From positions 1 to 64,000 of the forward strand of contig NZ_JAAGPD010000003.1 of NCBI RefSeq assembly GCF_017104565.1: DNA of 64,000 nucleotides, given 5' to 3'. The notes under the pieces are model-generated. The model saw only the letters and a list, made by a program, of their open reading frames with translations. It ran no database searches and had not been told where the DNA came from. Position 1 is the first letter of the stretch. Each line of letters begins with the position of its first letter. Below, one piece after another: positions 1 to 8,671 of this stretch. A program made the translations under genes and the position numbers. The DNA comes from Paraburkholderia sp. Tr-20389. Its GTDB lineage: Bacteria > Pseudomonadota > Gammaproteobacteria > Burkholderiales > Burkholderiaceae.

Positions 1-302
1 TCGCGAAGAAGCTGTCGAAGGAGCAGTCGAACATGAAGCTGTTCGACATCGCGGAACGCCTCGAAACCGTGATGGCCGACGTGAAGAAGATGTTCCCCAA
101 TCTCGACTGGTTCAGCGCCGTGTCGTATCACATGATGGGCGTGCCGACGGCCATGTTCACGCCGCTGTTCGTGATCTCGCGCACGTCCGGCTGGGCCGCG
201 CACATCATCGAGCAACGTGTCGACAACAAGATCATTCGGCCTAGCGCGAATTACACGGGACCGGAGAATTTGAAGTTCGTGGCGCTAAATAGGAGAAAAT
301 AG
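1..302 (+). CDS. prpC: 2-methylcitrate synthase, C-terminal fragment
   Basis: The gene is cut by the left edge; the reading frame is open from base 3 and about 99 residues are visible. They contain the citrate-synthase-family C-terminal region, with the segment [20 protein letters not shown], then [14 protein letters not shown] and a tail around [13 protein letters not shown]. This is the part of the family carrying the late active-site residues and the dimer-facing C-terminus. The enzyme condenses propionyl-CoA with oxaloacetate in the methylcitrate cycle. The choice of methylcitrate over citrate synthase comes from the wording of the tail and from prpD lying about 620 bases downstream on the same strand. 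An ordinary citrate synthase is the alternative, considered less likely. Confidence 0.85.
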   Translation, partial: AKKLSKEQSNMKLFDIAERLETVMADVKKMFPNLDWFSAVSYHMMGVPTAMFTPLFVISRTSGWAAHIIEQRVDNKIIRPSANYTGPENLKFVALNRRK

Positions 303-404
303 CGTCCGCTGTGCGCTCTCGGGGCGCGTGCAGTCCCCGGCGGTTGCGAAGTTGCAATCGCGCACTGTTTAATCTCTTGAAATTAGATAGAAAGGTTCTC
401 TCCC

Positions 405-899
405 ATGAAAAAACTGCTGATCGCTACCGTTATTGGCGCTCTGTCTTCGACACTGCTGGTGACGGCGCCCAGCGCGTTCGCACAATCGTCAACCACGACG
501 ACCCACGCCAAGCCGAAGGCACCGCAGCCCAAGCGCCTGATCAAGCGCAAGCCGAACCCGGCCAAGGAAGCCAAGGTCGATCCGGTACCGGAAGGCGCGG
601 AAAAGTGGTCGTGCAACGAAGGTCTGTCGTTCGAAATGAAGGGCGACATGAAGCGCGACCAGATCGTCACGGTCCACTGGGGCAACAAGAACTACAACCT
701 GCCGCGTGAAACCACGACGACGGGCGCAGACCGTTTCCACGACGCGGCAAGCGGCATGGACCTCGTCGTGATCCCGACCAAGGCGATGCTGTTCTCGGAC
801 AAGGACAGCTCGCGTCTGGCCGACGAGTGCAAGACGGCTGCCATGACGGAAGGCGCACCTGCGCCGACGCAGTCGAACGCCATCAACAAGGCTCAGTAA
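405..899 (+). CDS. exported protein of unknown function between prpC and prpD
   Basis: A 164-residue protein with a clear Sec signal peptide: MKK start, hydrophobic stretch LLIATVIGALSSTLLVTAPS, and a likely cut after AFA at about residue 26. The mature part is rich in Lys and Pro at first (about residues 30–60). It then has a compact region with single Cys residues at W-S-C-N and D-E-C-K that could form one disulphide. An AGAAAGG-like ribosome site lies just upstream. I do not recognise the family. It sits on the same strand between two methylcitrate genes, 102 bases after prpC and 24 before prpD, so it is probably cotranscribed. Nothing in the sequence links it to propionate chemistry. Confidence 0.75.
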   Translation: MKKLLIATVIGALSSTLLVTAPSAFAQSSTTTTHAKPKAPQPKRLIKRKPNPAKEAKVDPVPEGAEKWSCNEGLSFEMKGDMKRDQIVTVHWGNKNYNLPRETTTTGADRFHDAASGMDLVVIPTKAMLFSDKDSSRLADECKTAAMTEGAPAPTQSNAINKAQ

Positions 900-923
900 C
901 ACGGAGCTGACGGGATAACCTCG

Positions 924-2375
924 ATGTCCGCACCGATCTCCAACGTCCGGCCCGATCCGGACACAGTACTGGTCGATATCGTCGACTACGTGCTGAATCA
1001 CAGGCTCGAGAGCGATCTCGCGCTGGAGACGGCGCGCAACTGCCTGATCGATACGCTCGGCTGCGGACTCGAGGCCCTGTCCTACCCTGCCTGCACCAAG
1101 CTGATGGGACCGATCGTGCCGGGCACGATCGTCCCGAACGGCGCCAAGGTGCCGGGCACGTCGTTCCAGCTGGATCCTGTGCAAGCCGCGTTCAACATCG
1201 GCGCGATGATCCGCTGGCTCGACTTCAACGACACCTGGCTCGCGGCCGAATGGGGCCATCCGTCGGACAACCTCGGCGGCATTCTCGCGACGGCCGACTG
1301 GCTCTCGCGCACCGCCATCGCCAACGGCAAACAGCCGCTGGTCATGAAAGACGTCCTGATCGGCATGATCAAGGCGCACGAAATTCAAGGCTGCATCGCG
1401 CTCGAAAACTCGTTCAACAAGGTCGGCCTCGACCATGTGCTGCTCGTGAAGCTGGCTTCGACGGCCGTCGTCGGCCAGATGCTCGGTCTGACGCGCGATG
1501 AGCTGATCAACGCAGTCTCGCAGGCGTTCGTCGACGGACATGCGCTGCGCACCTATCGCCATGCGCCGAACACGGGCTCGCGCAAGTCCTGGGCAGCAGG
1601 CGATGCGACCTCGCGTGCGGTGCGTCTCGCGCTGATCGCGAAGACGGGAGAAATGGGCTACCCGTCGGTGCTGACCGCGAAGACGTGGGGCTTCTACGAC
1701 GTGCTGTTCAAAGGACAGCCGTTCCGCTTCCAGCGCCCGTACGGTTCGTACGTGATGGAGAACGTGCTCTTCAAGATCTCGTTCCCCGCCGAATTCCACG
1801 CGCAGACGGCTGCCGAAGCAGCGATGACGCTGCACGGGCAGTTGCGCGCGAGCGGCAAGCGCGTCGAAGACATCGCGAAGATCACGATCCGCACGCACGA
1901 AGCCGCCATCCGCATCATCGATAAAAAAGGCCCGCTGAATAATCCAGCCGACCGCGATCACTGCATCCAGTACATGATCGCCGTGCCGCTGATTTTCGGT
2001 CGACTCACCGCGGCGGATTACGAAGACGAAGTCGCGCGCGATCCGCGCATCGACGCGTTGCGCGCGAAGATGCAATGCGTGGAAGACCCGCAATTCACGA
2101 AGAATTACCACGACCCGGACAAGCGCTCGATTGCGAATGCGCTGACGGTCGAGTTCGCCGACGGTTCGACATTCGACGAAGTAGTCGTCGAATACCCGAT
2201 CGGTCACAAGCGTCGCCGCGCCGAGGGCATTCCGTTGCTGGTGGAGAAGTTCAGGACGAATCTCGCGCGGCGCTTTCCGGCGAAGCAGCAACAGGCGATC
2301 CTCGATGTGTCGCTGGATCAGGCAAAGCTCGAAGCGATGCCGGTCAATGAATACGTCGATCTGTACGTTATTTGA
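924..2375 (+). CDS. prpD: 2-methylcitrate dehydratase
   Basis: 483 residues, the usual length for MmgE/PrpD-family methylcitrate dehydratase. The N-terminal helical domain carries the characteristic [20 protein letters not shown] segment and the [19 protein letters not shown] region. The family's later [23 protein letters not shown] region and C-terminal domain ([16 protein letters not shown]) are present and uninterrupted. The enzyme removes water from 2-methylcitrate to give 2-methylaconitate in propionate breakdown, and acts in the cytoplasm. It lies between the exported unknown and acnA on the same strand, with 50 bases to acnA. Because PrpD and an aconitase are both present, the dehydration and rehydration steps can be supplied from this one block. 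Confidence 0.95.
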   Translation: MSAPISNVRPDPDTVLVDIVDYVLNHRLESDLALETARNCLIDTLGCGLEALSYPACTKLMGPIVPGTIVPNGAKVPGTSFQLDPVQAAFNIGAMIRWLDFNDTWLAAEWGHPSDNLGGILATADWLSRTAIANGKQPLVMKDVLIGMIKAHEIQGCIALENSFNKVGLDHVLLVKLASTAVVGQMLGLTRDELINAVSQAFVDGHALRTYRHAPNTGSRKSWAAGDATSRAVRLALIAKTGEMGYPSVLTAKTWGFYDVLFKGQPFRFQRPYGSYVMENVLFKISFPAEFHAQTAAEAAMTLHGQLRASGKRVEDIAKITIRTHEAAIRIIDKKGPLNNPADRDHCIQYMIAVPLIFGRLTAADYEDEVARDPRIDALRAKMQCVEDPQFTKNYHDPDKRSIANALTVEFADGSTFDEVVVEYPIGHKRRRAEGIPLLVEKFRTNLARRFPAKQQQAILDVSLDQAKLEAMPVNEYVDLYVI

Positions 2376-2425
2376 GTTAAGAAGCGTAGCAACGTCATTT
2401 CCTCGAAAACCCCAGGAAAATTATC

Positions 2426-5143
2426 ATGGCCCACAACCTCCACAAAACGCTCAAGGAATTCGACAGCGGTTCCGGCAAAGGCAAGTTGTATTCGCTGCCG
2501 CAGCTCGGCAAGGCACTGAACGTGAAGATCGACCGTCTCCCGGTGTCGATCCGCCTCGTGCTGGAATCGGTGCTGCGTAACTACGACGGCAAGAAGATCT
2601 CGGAAGAGCACATCGAACAGCTCGCGAACTGGAAGCCGACGGCAGCGCGCGTCGATGAAATTCCGTTCGTCGTGGCGCGCGTGGTGCTGCAGGACTTCAC
2701 GGGCGTGCCGCTGCTGGCAGACATCGCAGCCATGCGCGGCGTCGCGCAGCGCGCGGGCAAGAACCCGAAGTCGATCGAGCCGCTGGTTCCCGTGGATCTC
2801 GTCGTCGACCACTCGGTGCAGATCGACCACTTCCGCGAGAAGGGTGCGCTGGATCTGAACATGAAGCTGGAATTCCAGCGCAACAACGAGCGCTACCAGT
2901 TCATGAAGTGGGGCATGCAGGCGTTCGACACGTTCAAGGTCGTGCCGCCGGGCGTCGGCATCGTTCACCAGGTGAACCTCGAATACCTCGCACGCGGCGT
3001 GCACAAGAAGGCTGAGAACGGCGACACCGTGTACTACCCGGACACGCTGGTCGGCACGGACAGCCACACCACGATGATCAACGGCATCGGTGTGGTCGGC
3101 TGGGGCGTGGGCGGCATCGAAGCGGAAGCGGGCATGCTCGGTCAGCCGGTGTACTTCCTGACGCCCGACGTCGTCGGCGTGCACCTGAAGGGCAAGCTGC
3201 GCGAAGGCGTGACGGCGACGGACCTGGTTCTGACCATCACCGAACTGCTGCGCAAGGAGAAGGTTGTCGGCAAGTTCGTCGAGTTCTTCGGCGAAGGCAC
3301 GCGCTCGCTGTCGCTGCCGGACCGCGCGACGATCGGCAACATGGCGCCGGAATACGGCGCGACGATGGGCTTCTTCCCGGTCGACGAAAAGACGATCGAC
3401 TACTTCAAGGGCACGGGCCGCACGGACGCCGAAATCTCGTCCTTCGAAAACTACTTCAAGGCGCAGGAGCTGTTCGGCATTCCCGACGCCGGCGACATCG
3501 ACTACACGAAGGTCGTCACGCTCGATCTGGGCACGGTCGCGCCGTCGCTGGCCGGTCCGAAGCGTCCGCAAGACCGCATCGAGATCACCCACGTCAAGTC
3601 GACGTTCACCGACCTGTTCTCGAAGCCCGTCAACGAAAACGGCTTCGCGAAGAAGGCGGCCGATCTCGACACGCAATACACGACGACCAACGGCGTCAAC
3701 GTGAAGAACGGCGACATCCTGATCGCCGCGATCACGTCGTGCACGAACACGTCGAACCCGAGCGTGCTGCTGGCCGCCGGCCTGCTGGCGAAGAAGGCCG
3801 TCGAAGCCGGTCTGGAAGTGGCACCGCACATCAAGACGTCGCTGGCTCCGGGATCGCGCATCGTCACCGAATACCTGACGAAGACGGGCCTGCTGCCGTA
3901 CCTCGACAAGCTCGGCTTCACGCTGGCTGCCTACGGCTGCACGACCTGTATCGGCAACGCGGGCGACCTGACGCCGGAACTGAACGAAGCGATCACGAAG
4001 AACGACATCGTCGCGGCAGCCGTGCTGTCGGGCAACCGTAACTTCGAAGCGCGTATCCACCCGAACATCCGCGCGAACTTCCTGGCGTCGCCGCCGCTGG
4101 TCGTCGCTTACGCAATCGCGGGCAACATCACGCGCGACCTGATGACGGAACCCGTCGGCAAGGGCAAGGGCGGCCGCGACATCTATCTCGGCGACATCTG
4201 GCCGTCGAGCGAAGAAGTCAACGCGCTGCTCAAGTTCGCACTGGACGCCGACGCGTTCCGCACGAACTACGCGCAGCTCACGAAGAAGGGCGACCTGTGG
4301 AGCAAGATCGAAGGCGAAGAAGGCCAGGTCTACGACTGGCCGAAGTCGACCTACATCGCCGAGCCGCCGTTCTTCGGCACGGACTTCTCGATGGAGCCGG
4401 CGTCGAGCATCGCCGCCGTGAAGGGCGCGCGCGCACTGGGCATCTTCGGTGACTCGGTCACGACCGACCACATCAGCCCGGCAGGCTCGATCAAGGAAGA
4501 TTCGCCCGCAGGCAAGTGGCTGAAGGCAAACGGCGTGCAGAAGGCCGACTTCAACAGCTACGGCTCGCGCCGCGGCAACCACGACGTGATGATGCGCGGC
4601 ACGTTCGCGAACGTCCGCATCAAGAACCTGATGATCCCGGCGAAGGAAGACGGCACGCGCGTCGAAGGCGGCCTGACGATTCACCAGCCGAGCGGCGAAC
4701 AGATGTCGATCTACGACGCAGCGATGAAGTACATCGATGCCGACACGCAGACCGTCATCTTCGCTGGTGAAGAGTACGGCACGGGCTCGTCGCGCGACTG
4801 GGCGGCGAAGGGCACGCAGTTGCTGGGCGTGAAGGCTGTCGTCGCACGCAGCTTCGAGCGTATCCACCGTTCGAACCTGGTCGGCATGGGCGTCCTGCCG
4901 CTGCAGTTCAAGGGCTCGGACAGCATCCAGTCGCTGAACATCACGGGCGAAGAAACGTACGACATCGAAGGTCTCGGCGAAGACTTCAAGCCGCAACAGG
5001 AAGTCACGCTGGTGATCCATCGCAAGGACGGTTCGGAACAGCGCGTGCAGGTGCTGCTGCGTATCGATACGCCGATCGAAGTCGATTACTACAAGCACGG
5101 CGGTATCCTGCCGTTCGTGCTGCGCTCGCTGCTCGCGGCGTAA
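2426..5143 (+). CDS. acnA: aconitate hydratase A
   Basis: 905 residues, the full AcnA/IRP-type length. The [4Fe-4S] ligands are visible as Cys439 (in [12 protein letters not shown]) and Cys505 and Cys508 (in YGCTTCIGN). The substrate-binding segments [20 protein letters not shown] and [16 protein letters not shown] are intact, and the swivelling C-terminal domain is complete. It interconverts citrate and isocitrate via cis-aconitate. In a prp context it could also hydrate 2-methyl-cis-aconitate to methylisocitrate. An AGGAAA ribosome site lies seven bases before the ATG. It is the last gene of the block and is followed by an intrinsic terminator. The alternative name AcnD was considered, but no prpF partner is seen here and AcnA wording fits better. 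Confidence 0.95.
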   Translation: MAHNLHKTLKEFDSGSGKGKLYSLPQLGKALNVKIDRLPVSIRLVLESVLRNYDGKKISEEHIEQLANWKPTAARVDEIPFVVARVVLQDFTGVPLLADIAAMRGVAQRAGKNPKSIEPLVPVDLVVDHSVQIDHFREKGALDLNMKLEFQRNNERYQFMKWGMQAFDTFKVVPPGVGIVHQVNLEYLARGVHKKAENGDTVYYPDTLVGTDSHTTMINGIGVVGWGVGGIEAEAGMLGQPVYFLTPDVVGVHLKGKLREGVTATDLVLTITELLRKEKVVGKFVEFFGEGTRSLSLPDRATIGNMAPEYGATMGFFPVDEKTIDYFKGTGRTDAEISSFENYFKAQELFGIPDAGDIDYTKVVTLDLGTVAPSLAGPKRPQDRIEITHVKSTFTDLFSKPVNENGFAKKAADLDTQYTTTNGVNVKNGDILIAAITSCTNTSNPSVLLAAGLLAKKAVEAGLEVAPHIKTSLAPGSRIVTEYLTKTGLLPYLDKLGFTLAAYGCTTCIGNAGDLTPELNEAITKNDIVAAAVLSGNRNFEARIHPNIRANFLASPPLVVAYAIAGNITRDLMTEPVGKGKGGRDIYLGDIWPSSEEVNALLKFALDADAFRTNYAQLTKKGDLWSKIEGEEGQVYDWPKSTYIAEPPFFGTDFSMEPASSIAAVKGARALGIFGDSVTTDHISPAGSIKEDSPAGKWLKANGVQKADFNSYGSRRGNHDVMMRGTFANVRIKNLMIPAKEDGTRVEGGLTIHQPSGEQMSIYDAAMKYIDADTQTVIFAGEEYGTGSSRDWAAKGTQLLGVKAVVARSFERIHRSNLVGMGVLPLQFKGSDSIQSLNITGEETYDIEGLGEDFKPQQEVTLVIHRKDGSEQRVQVLLRIDTPIEVDYYKHGGILPFVLRSLLAA

Positions 5144-5195
5144 GTCATCGCTTTGCAGGTGCTGCGTTCTCTGTGAGGACGCAGTAACTTTTAGA

Positions 5196-5222
5196 AGCCC
5201 GGTCATGCCGGGCTTTTTTTTG
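5196..5222 (+). terminator. intrinsic terminator after acnA
   Basis: A seven-pair GC-rich stem (AGCCCGG / CCGGGCT) around a five-base loop is followed by an uninterrupted T run. It lies about 50 bases after the acnA stop. It also abuts the end of the opposing Tad operon and may stop both. Confidence 0.9.
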
Positions 5223-5223
5223 T

Positions 5224-5808
5224 TCAGCGCCGATAGGCCGCCACTCGCTCCATCACGCGCTGCACATACTTTCGCGTCTCCGCATACGGCGGAATCGTGT
5301 CGCCATATTTGCGCACTGCCCCTTCCCCGGCGTTGTATGCGGCAAGCGCCAGCGATACATCGCCAAATGTGGCGAGGAGCGCATCGAGCAAACGCGCGCC
5401 CGCCATCACGTTCTGGTAAGGATCGAACAGATTATCCGCGCCTTGCAGCAGGCCTGTTTGAGGCATCAGTTGCATCAAACCTCTTGCGCCCTTCGGCGAC
5501 ACGGCCAACGCATTCCCGCCCGATTCGACATCGATCACAGCCATCAGCAACGCCTGATCGACACCGATACGCTTCGCAACCCGCTCGACGAGCGATGTCC
5601 ACGCGAGCACTTTCGAAAGCGCAGCATGGGTGTCGCCATACGCGTCGCCGAACTCGACGATAAGCGGCTGATCCATCACAGCGTTCGCATCGACATCACG
5701 CGTTCCGCCGATCAACATCTCGACCGTGCCGCCCGCTTTCGCTTCGCAGACGCAACGGCCCACTCCGCAAGCCACGATCGCGGCGAAGACGAAATGACGC
5801 ATCGGCAT
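5224..5808 (-). CDS. SLT-type lytic transglycosylase of the Tad cluster
   Basis: 194 residues when started at 5808, where the ATG shares one base with the stop of the upstream TadE-like gene (TAATG). A second ATG lies two codons later. The N-terminus is hydrophobic (HFVFAAIVACGVG) and looks like a signal peptide. The soluble lysozyme-like transglycosylase domain follows: catalytic Glu in AVIDVESGGNALAVSPKGA, then GLMQLMPQT and LALAAYNAGEGAV. Such enzymes cut peptidoglycan glycan strands. In this position it most likely opens a path through the wall for pilus assembly. It is the last gene of the minus-strand operon. The frame remains open far upstream, but that part overlaps TadE-like coding sequence and has no domain character. 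Confidence 0.88.
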   Translation of the reverse strand: MPMRHFVFAAIVACGVGRCVCEAKAGGTVEMLIGGTRDVDANAVMDQPLIVEFGDAYGDTHAALSKVLAWTSLVERVAKRIGVDQALLMAVIDVESGGNALAVSPKGARGLMQLMPQTGLLQGADNLFDPYQNVMAGARLLDALLATFGDVSLALAAYNAGEGAVRKYGDTIPPYAETRKYVQRVMERVAAYRR

Positions 5809-6605
5809 TACCGTCGTGTCGCCGCAAGTGCATCGTTCGCCGCATCCGCGCGAAACGGCGACTGCATCCGCACGATCGCCTCCGACTCCAGCGCAACCGG
5901 CCAGTGCTGGCGCATCGATCCATCGAATAGCGTCGTTCTGCACATACTGTCGGGCCGCCTCGGCGAGCCATATGCATCGACATTCGCGTCCGCCGGTTCG
6001 CGCGTGAACACGCCATTGGCGGCGATATTGCCGATCACATTCGTCGCGTAATAGAGCACCTTGTTCGCCAAAGGCACGACCAGATCGAAGCAATAGTGCA
6101 CCCGCAGCTTCAGCAGATTCGCGTCCTGCACATTCACATCCGATTCCGCACCGTGCGCTGTGTCGCGATACATCAGCGTGTCGTTGGGGATTTCATCGTG
6201 CGCGACGCCTTCATCCGGATAGAAACGCGGACGCGCGAAGTCGCGCACCATCGCGGCCGTCGGGCTGACGATCATCATCGACGACGCCTCCGACGCAGCG
6301 CGTTGCCCGCCGGCAAGCGCAGACCGCACACCCGCCACATCTGCGCGGCGCGCATACAGCGGCGCGAGTCCGCGCGCGAGCCCCGCCTGCATCGCCCGCA
6401 TCGAACCGTGACTGACGGCTCCTTCGCGCGCGGCTTCGAGCACGGCAACATCGAGTGTCGACCTGGCCTGATACAGCAGCACGAACTGCACGGTCACAAA
6501 GCCGAAGAACAACAGCAGCGGCACGACGACGAGAAACTCCGTCATGCCCTGCCCCGTCACACGGCGTTTGCCGGAGTTGCGCGACTTCACGCCGAAGCCC
6601 TCCAT
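5808..6605 (-). CDS. tadE: TadE-family pseudopilin-like protein
   Basis: 265 residues from an ATG at 6605; a GTG at 6590 that overlaps the upstream stop is an equally plausible start. Near the N-terminus is the class III prepilin-like motif GQGMTEFLVVVPLLLFFGFV, with Glu at +5 after the Gly cleavage point and then a single membrane helix. The remainder is a long periplasmic domain with a Cys pair (CFDL and SMCRTT). TadE-type minor pseudopilins are processed by a prepilin peptidase and are needed for Flp pilus assembly. It is longer than a classic TadE (about 190 residues). It overlaps the DUF192 gene upstream and the transglycosylase gene downstream. Confidence 0.85.
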   Translation of the reverse strand: MEGFGVKSRNSGKRRVTGQGMTEFLVVVPLLLFFGFVTVQFVLLYQARSTLDVAVLEAAREGAVSHGSMRAMQAGLARGLAPLYARRADVAGVRSALAGGQRAASEASSMMIVSPTAAMVRDFARPRFYPDEGVAHDEIPNDTLMYRDTAHGAESDVNVQDANLLKLRVHYCFDLVVPLANKVLYYATNVIGNIAANGVFTREPADANVDAYGSPRRPDSMCRTTLFDGSMRQHWPVALESEAIVRMQSPFRADAANDALAATRR

Positions 6606-6937
6606 GCAAGCGTATCGCCGACATCGATATGCCACGCCTGCGCCGCATGCGCGCGCATTTCCACCGTGCTGCGCGCCCGCCGGCAAACGAGCACTCGTGC
6701 GCGGCCCACGTTGCGATGAACGGCCAGCACGCAGCCGCATCTATCGATAAAGACCACGTCGATCGGAAAGCGCATGCCGAACGTATGCACGGCGTTGCAT
6801 GGTTCGAGCCACAGTGCACGGTCCGCATCGATGCCCGAGCGTCCGAGCAATCCACGCATGCGCTCGAACGGCCTGTCAGCCACGTCGACCGCAATACGCC
6901 TCGCTTCGCCACGATGAATCAGATGCGCGTGCTTCAC
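6587..6937 (-). CDS. DUF192-family small protein
   Basis: 116 residues. The family signature is clear: RMRGLLGRSG, then LWLEPCNAVHTFGMRFPIDVVFID and the later GCVLAVHRNV and ALVCRR-like strand. No signal peptide or membrane segment is seen at the N-terminus, although many relatives are exported. Family members form a small beta-barrel of unknown biochemical role. It overlaps tadC upstream by an ATGA junction and the TadE-like gene downstream, so it is translated as part of the Tad operon. A role in assembly is suggested only by this position. Confidence 0.85.
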   Translation of the reverse strand: MKHAHLIHRGEARRIAVDVADRPFERMRGLLGRSGIDADRALWLEPCNAVHTFGMRFPIDVVFIDRCGCVLAVHRNVGRARVLVCRRARSTVEMRAHAAQAWHIDVGDTLAWRASA

Positions 6938-7812
6938 AACAGGCCTTCTTGCATGAACTTCATCGCAATCGGGAAAAATAGAACGATGAACGTCACGGGA
7001 AAGATGAACACGAGCAACGGGAACACCAGTTTGACGGGGGCCTCCATCGCCTGCTTCTCTGCTCGCTGGAAGCGTTCCGCGCGCCGCTGCCCGGACTGGA
7101 AGCGCAACGTCTTCGCGAGCCCTGAACCCATTCGTTCCGCTTGCGCTATCGTGCGAACCAGGTTCGACACTTCGCCGATCCGCTGACGTTCGTCGAAGCG
7201 CCGCAACGCATCGCTACGGTTCAAGCCCGATTTCAGATCGCGCAGCACGTGCTCGAATTCGCGCCGCAGCGGCCCATCCGGGCCTTTCTCGACGGCCTTT
7301 TGTATGGCGCCGTTGATGTTGAGTCCCGCTTCGACGGCAAGCGTCAGAAAGTCCAGATAGATCGGCAACTGCCGCAGCACGGTGGCGACGTGACGCCGCC
7401 GCACGTCGCGCATCCAGATGCGCGGATAGAAAAAGCCGACACACATCGCGAGACACAGAACGGCCGCTGAAAACAGGCCGCTCGCGAGCATCACGATCGA
7501 CGCGACAAGCACGACGCCGAACGACGACACCATCGACAACGCCAGAAACTGCCGCGCGTTCATCAGGAAGTTGAGCGACGTGAGACGCAGTTGTGCGTTG
7601 GTGCGTTCAATCAAACGCTCGCTGAACCAGCCAGCGCTGTAATGCGCGAGAAAATTGACGATGGGCCAGATGAATCGCAGCAGCAGCGGCAGCGCATCGA
7701 GCCACGTTCGATCTTCGTTCGGCACATTGCGCAACAGGCGCAGCGCCGCATACAGCGCGAGCACGCACACCAGCACGAGCCCCACGCCTATCGCAATCGA
7801 CACAGTCAGCAT
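6934..7812 (-). CDS. tadC: Tad inner-membrane platform protein TadC
   Basis: 292 residues with the type II secretion F-domain. The core is IYLDFLTLAVEAGLNINGAIQKAVEKGPDGPLRREFEHVLRD with FDERQRIGEVSNLVRTIAQAERMGSGL, and a C-terminal hydrophobic hairpin LVFPLLVFIFPVTFIVLFFP. An N-terminal membrane helix and a central pair complete the expected GspF-like topology. TadB and TadC form the inner-membrane base on which the TadA ATPase drives pilus assembly. It starts six bases after tadB ends and overlaps the DUF192 gene by four bases. Confidence 0.92.
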   Translation of the reverse strand: MLTVSIAIGVGLVLVCVLALYAALRLLRNVPNEDRTWLDALPLLLRFIWPIVNFLAHYSAGWFSERLIERTNAQLRLTSLNFLMNARQFLALSMVSSFGVVLVASIVMLASGLFSAAVLCLAMCVGFFYPRIWMRDVRRRHVATVLRQLPIYLDFLTLAVEAGLNINGAIQKAVEKGPDGPLRREFEHVLRDLKSGLNRSDALRRFDERQRIGEVSNLVRTIAQAERMGSGLAKTLRFQSGQRRAERFQRAEKQAMEAPVKLVFPLLVFIFPVTFIVLFFPIAMKFMQEGLL

Positions 7813-7818
7813 GGGCGC

Positions 7819-8661
7819 CTACACATTGATGCGCACGATGCGCGCAATCGATGCATAGCCGAGCAGCTCCATCACCGCGATCACTGCGAGCGTCGCCCAG
7901 CCGATGGGTGACGCGAAAAGCGGCGCCATCGCAATGGGCTCCATCGCGCGCAGCACCATCATCAGGAAGAGCGGCAAGCAGGTCATCACGATGCCCTGCA
8001 TGCGTCCCTGCGATGTCAGCGCGCGAATCTTGCCCTCCATTTGCAGCTTGTCTCGCAGCGTACTCGCGACGGATTCGAGTGCTTCCGCGAGATTGCCGCC
8101 GACTTCGCGCGATATCGTCACGGCGGCCGTCACCATCATGAAGTCGGGTACAGGTATGCGCTTTTCGATATTGCGCATCGCGACATCGAGATCGATACCG
8201 AGGCGAATCTCGCGCAGCAACAGATCGAATTCCTGCGCGATTGGCGGCCCCGATTCCTGCACCGCGCTTTCGAGCGCGATCGGAAAGCTCGCGCCTGCCC
8301 GCAAGCCGCCTGCGATCATCAACAGCATGTCGGGTAACTGGCGCTCGAGCGTGCGGATGCGCCGCGCACGCATCCATGCGAGCACCCTTCGCGGCACGCA
8401 CCATACGAACGGCAGCGACGCGAACGCAACCAGAAAACTGCCGCTCAATAGCAACGCAAGCACGGGCACTACGGCCATCACGATCAGGGTCGCGGCCGCT
8501 GTCTTCTGGCGATTCACGAACACGAAGACATCGGCGAGCGATCGTTCGACTTCGCTCGCGAGATGACGCGAGCCGTTCGCGAGCGACGCCCGCACCGCAT
8601 AAGCAATGAACCAGATCGAGAGCGATGCGCCGAAAAACACGAACAGAAGAAGGGAATTCAT
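7819..8661 (-). CDS. tadB: Tad inner-membrane platform protein TadB
   Basis: 280 residues, slightly short for TadB. N-terminal membrane helix (LLLFVFFGASLSIWFIAYAV), a central pair around TLIVMAVVPVLALLLSGSFLVAF, and the F-domain with LPDMLLMIAGGLRAGASFPIALESAVQE and VTAAVTISREVGGNLAEALE. The C-terminus holds two further helices. It pairs with TadC as the GspF-like platform. It lies between the ATPase gene (10 bases upstream) and tadC on the same strand. Confidence 0.92.
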   Translation of the reverse strand: MNSLLLFVFFGASLSIWFIAYAVRASLANGSRHLASEVERSLADVFVFVNRQKTAAATLIVMAVVPVLALLLSGSFLVAFASLPFVWCVPRRVLAWMRARRIRTLERQLPDMLLMIAGGLRAGASFPIALESAVQESGPPIAQEFDLLLREIRLGIDLDVAMRNIEKRIPVPDFMMVTAAVTISREVGGNLAEALESVASTLRDKLQMEGKIRALTSQGRMQGIVMTCLPLFLMMVLRAMEPIAMAPLFASPIGWATLAVIAVMELLGYASIARIVRINV

Positions 8662-8671
8662 CAGTAGAGCC

